From Epiperipatus broadwayi (taxonomy: Eukaryota > Onychophora > Udeonychophora > Euonychophora > Peripatidae): DNA of 64,000 bases. The DNA lies in the NCBI GenBank assembly GCA_028023455.1, contig JAQFVV010006238.1:3728572-3792571 (forward strand), written 5' to 3'. The translations under genes were made by a program, and so were the position numbers. Shown here one piece after another: positions 58,330 through 64,000 of this stretch (position 1 is the first letter of the stretch; each line of letters opens with the position of its first letter). The notes under the pieces were generated by a model. The model saw only the letters and a program-made list of their open reading frames with translations, did not search any database and was not told the origin of the DNA.

Positions 58330-60018
58330 TTTAAGTATGACATTGTAGGTTGATAAAATAGATATTATTCTATATACAAACTTCTGGTACTAATATAGTA
58401 TATAATCTATTTATTTGATGGAACCACATAGCACTTACTGTAGAGTAAAAGAAAAACTGATAAAAATAGAATCTCTATCTGCATTTATTATTGAATTTAT
58501 GGCTACAAAGTAAATTAAATAAAATTAAGAAAATATTTTGTTAATAGAAATAATTTATCATAATATCATTTTTTTTAACAAAATTATTGATTATCATAGA
58601 AATGAAACTTCAGCATTTATTATTGAATTTATGATATTTGCATTTAATTTTAAACAATAAAAAATGCTTTTTAAATAAAAGAAAGCAAAATAAAAAGAAG
58701 CAATATTTAATATTTACTTGTAACTGTAAATTCCAGAATAAGTGTAGAAATAATTTTAACAATAAATGCAGACGTTTGCTACGGATTTGCATTTTTACAT
58801 ATAGTTTGTTTTCGTTATATTTTTATCTTGATTTTTTTTTAATGCACTCTTGTCTCTATGAATTGAGGAATAAATGTGGCCGTTTCATTTTTCATCAATT
58901 TTTTATTTTGCTTAATGGTATATACTATATAAATCAATAAAGCAGAAAGACTACACCATATTAAATGCACTCACTGTGCCTACTGTCTGATCTCTGTCTT
59001 ATTTTATCTATCTGTTTTCTATTGCCCAAGTTAGATTAAGCTCTAACTTTCATCAATCTTTGTTATACTATTCATGTCCTCTTTGCATTAATTCTAAGGA
59101 TAGGATCCCATGTTTGTGGACCACTTTTTTATCAGTTAATTATGTGCATGGTGATTCTTACTCTAATCTTTCCCCCCATAATATGTAAAATTCAAAAATT
59201 GATCATCACACTTCATATTATAGTTATCTATGATTCCGTTTTGTGAATGCATATCTTTCTGTATATTACTACTTTCATAAACTCCAAGATTTATATTCAT
59301 TTTAATTTTAACTATTAAATTTTGATTTTGAAATCATTATAATTTGGCTAAAAATAACAAATAATTGTTTATGAACTCAACAATCATGAAATATTTAATG
59401 CATTCTATTGCAGTTGGTCATTTATTCTTCAGTGTTTTAATATTATGACTTCTCTGGATTAAAAGAGATTCTACAGGAATAATTTCACAGTATGCCTTTA
59501 CTTTTTATACACCATAGTGACTTTAAAGTACTGTAGCATGTGAATATTAAATGGGTATATTAAATTATAGTTAGCCATGTGATTGTTTACATTATTTATT
59601 ATTTGAATTTTCATTTGCAAAGTTCAAAAATGAGAAGAAAAAGTTTTTCTTTTTTAGTTATAATATCTACCAATTTAAAGCTAATTTGTGATATATTTCT
59701 CAATTGATATAAAATTCAATTTCTTGACCAAAGTTGTTTGAGACATTCCTCTGTATAATAAATATGAGGCACAACAAAGGATGGTCTCTATCTGAATAGA
59801 GAATAGGTCAATTATTATTAATAATAGTTACTTCTGGGGATGTAACCTCTAGTGTTATTAATTTTAATGCATATTGGCTCTATTTTCCCAATATATTTTG
59901 CATATTACAATAAACATTATATATATTACAATATCTTTGTAAAGATAGAAGTGGTAATTTAGAGATTAAATTTTTTCTTTTCTGATACCTATCAATTTAT
60001 TTTAAAAATGAGATTCAT
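58330..60018. other. A+T-rich DNA, minor repeats
   Basis: A 21-bp exact direct repeat (58481-58501 and 58613-58633, starting GCATTTATTATTG) lies 132 bp apart. The 100-codon frame at 58638-58940 is Lys/Asn/Cys/Phe-rich and motif-free, as expected by chance in such DNA. Confidence 0.4.
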
Positions 60019-60019
60019 G

Positions 60020-60085
60020 ATGCAATGGTTAGTGTATTTTTTTACCATGCTTGTGATCTTGGTTCAAATTTAGGCAAAGTAAAGC
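60020..60085 (+). repeat. tRNA-like SINE scrap
   Basis: GATGCAATGGTTAGTGTA (box A-like) and TTGGTTCAAATTTAGGC (box B-like) at tRNA spacing. No TSD seen. Confidence 0.35.
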
Positions 60086-60439
60086 TTGAAAATTTTCAAG
60101 TAATACACAAACATAGATTCTAATCCTTCTTTCAGATAAATGGCCTGTGGTCAAACTTAGCTAGATATTTGTCAGCTTTTATTAAATGGGTATTTAGTGT
60201 ATTTTATCTAGAGTAAAAAAGTGCAGATTAATATGGAAGGCTTATAGTGATTGTGCACAAAATAAAGTAATATATACACATACACACAAACCGGCCAAGA
60301 CTAAAGATTGATTAATCGGAAATAGAAGACATTTATTTAAAAGCAAACAAAACTAGATACAGATCTAAATGAAAATAATATATTGTTGATAAAAAAGGAG
60401 AAGCAATACTAGATGTAGAGACTTCTATTGTTAATAATA

Positions 60440-60605
60440 TAAATAGGATTATATTGAGTATCCTAGAAAGATGTCAGATGGATGGATGACATAAGGAAGT
60501 ATGCTGTGGTGATGTGGAGGAGAGAACAGAGAAAATTGATTGAAGTTGGGAGAGTCCTTCATCCTGCAGTGGATTGGTGATAGTTGAAAATGATGATGAT
60601 TATGA
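60440..60605 (+). pseudogene. RTE-like LINE 3' terminus
   Basis: Fragments of 'RWMDDIRKYAVVMWR', then the shifted 'ESFILQWIGDS' and a GATGATGATTATGAT tail. About 165 bp. Confidence 0.7.
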
Positions 60606-60609
60606 TATT

Positions 60610-61495
60610 GAATATGTCTAATTTAAGGGTTTAGAAAAATTCGTGAAAGTAAAATATTTATAGTGAAGGATGTGAATATTCAGTGAATTATGTACAAACC
60701 TTTGAAAAATATTTTCAGATATAGCATATGGAGGAAGAATGTTATCCTCTGAAGATTGGTGGGATTTATAAAAAACTTGTCTTAAACAAACTTATGAATG
60801 AAAACAAACTTATGAATGAAGATTAACAGTATACTGTCTGGTACCAAATATCACAGGAAATATATCATTAAAGATCAGGAGAAGTATAATTCAGTTTTTC
60901 CTTCAGCATATTTAATTTTTATGGAAACTCATGGTGTTTTCCATTTCAGAATATTGTATGTCAAGAAAAGTTAGGTACAGTTGAAAAATATGTGTACTTT
61001 TTTTTATTCTAGTGTTAAATTTTATTAGAATAGAAGTCACTGAGGGAAAGAGGGTCAAAGAAAGGTTAAAGGAAGAAGAATTCAATGATTTTGGGAGACC
61101 ATGTTTAAATATAGGGATAACAGAATACAACCACAAAGGACCAGATTGTTTTAAATATAATGATGATAAATTTGTTAGTGACATTATAGAGCTTTATATC
61201 AAAGTTCAAGCTGTTAGTTTTTGGTACTCACATGTCACATGACTTTCAGAGGGGAAACCATTTCATTATATATTATATTCAAATCAATAACTTTTATACA
61301 AATAATTCTTAACAATATGGAAATTCCCTTTCAGTAAAGAAATAAATGTCTGTTATGGAGGTACTAAAACCGGAAAAAAAAAAGGAGAACATTGTGAGAC
61401 TCGTTCCTAACTGAAACTTAAGGATAAATTGAGAAGCAATGTATTCACCAGTATATCTTATTTGAAGTCACATCTTCCATTTCCAGCAATAACAT
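60610..61495. other. A+T-rich DNA with unsupported open frames
   Basis: 61012-61242 (+, 76 codons) and 60912-61184 (-, 90 codons) overlap on opposite strands. Neither shows a motif I recognise. Confidence 0.35.
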
Positions 61496-61499
61496 ATTG

Positions 61500-61985
61500 A
61501 TATGGAAGGCCATATATGTCACAGGAAAAGATAACTGGTGATGAATTTTTTCTCTAAGCTGACTGCAACATCATCTTTGAGTCAACATGTATTGTAAATT
61601 TTCTAGCATGTGTTTATCATGAGTTACAACCTGAACTGTCACACTAACTCATTATTACAGTAAGCTTTGTTTTAAATTATGAAAAACTGTTACTGGAGCA
61701 TTTGAAATTACAATGAAGTCATGAGTTGCAAAAATGTATTTGTATGGTTTGCAAGGTTTCATAATGGTAAGAATTCACAAAGCCTATAAAAAATCTTAAT
61801 GTAGACACACTAGTGTCTTAAAATTTATGTGAAAAATAGCTAGACTGCATCATTACTTTCATTACATAACAGATGAATTGATTCAGAAATGGAACTGCAG
61901 GCCATTTTCAGAGAAAAACAGTCACTTTTTCAGTGGGACATACTGTGTACATCCAAAATCAGATATTAAGTTAGAAAATAGCAGG
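61500..61985. mobile_element. Family F foldback element, copy F3
   Basis: Left arm 'aactggtgatgaattttttc', 'gctgactgcaacatcatctttga'. Right-arm inverse 'tgaattgattcagaaatgg', 'ctgcaggccattttcagag', 'agtcactttttcagtgggacat'. The centre 'aagctttgttttaaatt' is shared with F1. Confidence 0.55.
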
Positions 61986-61989
61986 GAAA

Positions 61990-63240
61990 GAAATATCTGC
62001 CATTATTTTTGAAATGCATGAAAAAGTATTTATAAATGGAAGAAAAAGCAAACTTTTAGTTTCCATGGTTTTACCGCAAGATTGAAGTTGGTATCTAAAA
62101 CCTAAGCTGTATATTTTTACTATCATTATTTGCTCCTTTTGGCCTTTGTTTTTTTTTTTTGTGTGTGAAGATAATTGTATAATTATTTAGTAAGATGTAT
62201 TGTGTGCAATAATGAGGTTATTAAAACCAAATTCATCACATAATCTCAACTTATATAATGTATTTCAAGAGAAAACAGTGTATTCTACTTCAGTGCTACC
62301 ATCTATAGTGAGCTTGACAATTTGCATTATGTCAGTTATTCAAAGATTACAATAGTTAGGAATCCTGGAGTAACAGTTTGCTCCTAACTAATGAATCTAT
62401 TTCATGTTAACTTAGCTGTCAATTAATAGCATCTATTTTTTACTATCATTATGAAGTATGAAAACAAATTCTATAATTTACTTATAGATTACACAGTAAG
62501 ATGGGCCACCAATCGTTAAATAACCAATTTTCATGGCAATGGTTTTTACAACAGTTTCACATGAGAGAAAAGTCATTAAGTTTGCTAATTGATATTTTGA
62601 ATGGTTTTTCATTTTCTAATCACATATCCATTTACTGAACATAATGAATAGTTGTCTGGATTGACTATTTATTGTCCAGCTATCTGAAAGAAAAATCCTG
62701 TCGCAGAATCTGAAAAAAATCAAGTTTTACCTAGTCTGGTTCAAACCCATATAAAAATATCAGTGGATATGCTATCTGCACCATGAGGTTTTTTGCAAGG
62801 ATATGCACATGGTATCAAATTTGCAAATGGACAATCTTCATATACTGTCTTTTTCTTATGCTTTAACAGTGCAAAAAAATGATAGAAATGCTATTGATGA
62901 AAATTAATATGTAAACAATACCTTTTAAAAAAACAAATAACTTGAGAAAAGCAGTTGACATAAGAAGATTATTGTTGAAAAACAGCCGACTTGATATCTT
63001 AAATTTTTTTTATATCGTTATAAAGAACACAAAGAACCATTCTCTCTTTCTTCCCATCAATACCTTAAACTTTATATACTTTTCTAATAGTATATATTTT
63101 AAAAATCTGTATTTATATTATGACCATAATGAATGAAATGTATTCATGCATAACAGTATATTCATATGGATAGCTGATTCTAAATTAAAGTAGAAGCTAC
63201 AAAAGTTATACCAACAAATGAGGTAGACATTATTTCTTGC
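61990..63240. other. A+T-rich DNA, nothing recognised
   Basis: The lysine-rich frame at 62942-63136 lacks motifs. Confidence 0.4.
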
Positions 63241-63242
63241 CT

Positions 63243-64000
63243 CTTTTTTTTTTATTTTTCAAACAGGTTTATTAGAACTAAGATATGATCATATGTGATA
63301 CAAACTATGAGCCATGTGGCTCAGACTTAAAGATTTAAACAAATTTGACAATTGTAATACTGTTTGTATAAATTCAGTGTAGCTAAGCTTGATTAGTTGT
63401 TCATAATCCTAACACAGTTAATCAGCTCCCATGTGGTTTTGTAGGTCATTTGGGAGGGGGATAAACGCATGTCTTTCTCCCTCGTCCTCGAATTTCTTGA
63501 TTAGTGTTTGCTGAGGGTCAACACGAGTAGCATCAAAGAATAGCATACATCTAGTGAGCCATAGACAATAAGCCAAAAAGGTGGCACTTCTCACCACAGT
63601 GAATACTTCGGAGTTAACGCCTTGTGTTAATGTTGAATTTATTAGATGTTTTATTTGGTATAATGAATTAATTATACTTCTACAGCTTTGTAAGGTCACA
63701 CATCGGTTGTATATGTGTTCTACTGTGTCATCTTCTCTCTGGCATAGTGAGCAGATGGAGTCTATTAAGGTATAGCCCCTATGCATTGTCAGAAAGTAAC
63801 CTGTGGGAAGGGCATTTAGATTGATCTTTAATAAAAAATCAAAGTACCTCGGCATCGAGGTTCCACCTTTTGAATTTCTTTAAGGGACTGAAGTTGGAAG
63901 TGTTGAGAGTGGTTGTATTGGGTGCTATGTCGTCGGTTTTGATTGCTTGGATGGGAAATTCATTTTTGAGATATCTACTGAGATTTCTGAAAGCCAACAC
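63243..64000 (-). pseudogene. 3' end of a different non-LTR retrotransposon (zf-RVT-like C-terminus)
   Basis: The 145-codon minus frame (63855-63418) reads RYFDFLLKINLNALPTGYFL, then SICSLCQREDDTVEHIYNRC. The spacing C-x2-C-x8-H-x4-C fits the zinc-knuckle-like domain after many LINE reverse transcriptases (zf-RVT). Upstream, in a shifted frame to the window edge, SNFSPLKKFKRWNL continues the protein; one frameshift near 63850 breaks it. Downstream come a ~150-bp 3' UTR, AATAAA near 63270 and a poly(A) run (63243-63253 as T), so the 3' end is complete. Codon use is far less A+T-biased than its surroundings, suggesting a fairly recent insertion. It is not the RTE-like family (poly(A), not TGATGA). 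A host gene is less likely. Confidence 0.65.

Noticed and set aside
58638-58940. 100-codon plus-strand frame, Cys- and Asn-rich
   Set aside because: Composition follows the local A+T bias, with no domain pattern.
63581-63775. 64-codon plus-strand frame
   Set aside because: Shadow of the LINE frame on the other strand.
1-64000. CRISPR arrays, operons, ribosome binding sites, rRNA genes, Rho-independent terminators
   Set aside because: No regularly spaced identical repeats, no gene clusters and no rRNA-like sequence. The content is eukaryotic.

Overview
This is a strongly A+T-rich window of non-coding animal DNA, most likely from a large, repeat-laden invertebrate genome. I find no convincing host gene: no long open frame, no exon series and no bacterial signals. 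Everything I recognise is mobile DNA, satellite or simple repeat. Evidence for an animal: decayed RTE-like non-LTR retrotransposons, a Penelope-like element (PLE), tRNA-derived SINEs with target-site duplications (TSDs), a likely solo LTR and hammerhead-ribozyme repeats. I cannot name the species.

The most interesting content is a set of palindromic (foldback) elements. Families A (~400-430 bp monomer), B (~448 bp) and C (~341 bp) occur as head-to-tail monomers joined to inverted monomers. A and B carry hammerhead cores. The best A copy (35865-36594) has one complete hammerhead in each arm, on opposite strands. Family A copies, both family C copies and the E element (57865-58224) are flanked by 11-13 bp direct repeats, and the ends begin at different points of the monomer. 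This fits insertion of circular or concatenated RNA by a retroelement reverse transcriptase ('retrozyme'-like) better than a classical DNA transposon with fixed terminal repeats. A PLE, the class thought to mobilise such elements in animals, is present at 33840-35765 and carries a family C insertion.

Layout. 1-5300: old SINE and LINE scraps in A+T-rich DNA. 5313-5414: first copy of a ~100 bp tRNA-Val-like SINE (others at 17934, 36799 and 39723). 8060-11690: LINE 3' end, family A element, then a decayed RTE-type reverse transcriptase. 12990-14160 and 44060-45960: two copies of a long unknown repeat, the second split by a probable solo LTR. 15535-16590: family B composite. 17450-18041: LINE fragment beside a SINE. 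19155-21992: family D foldbacks and tRNA-like SINEs. 24246-25490: two family A elements. 26911-27541: family C. 30860-33175: degenerate ~110 bp satellite with an inverted block. 33840-36594: PLE remnants, nested family C, then the best family A element. 37690-42997: unknown repeats, a family B relic, PLE terminal sequence and a near-perfect 211 bp tandem duplication. 46198-49495: antisense LINEs, one split by family B. 49503-55345: families F, D, G and A. 55430-55865: LINE 3' end with an in-frame (GA)n block. 57505-58325: family F split by E. 60440-61985: LINE end and another F. 63243-64000: 3' end of a different non-LTR retrotransposon with a poly(A) tail.

No genes act together here as a host pathway. 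The functional logic is parasitic: LINE and PLE enzymes, all decayed in this window, would be the trans-acting machinery, and the SINEs and ribozyme repeats their likely passengers.
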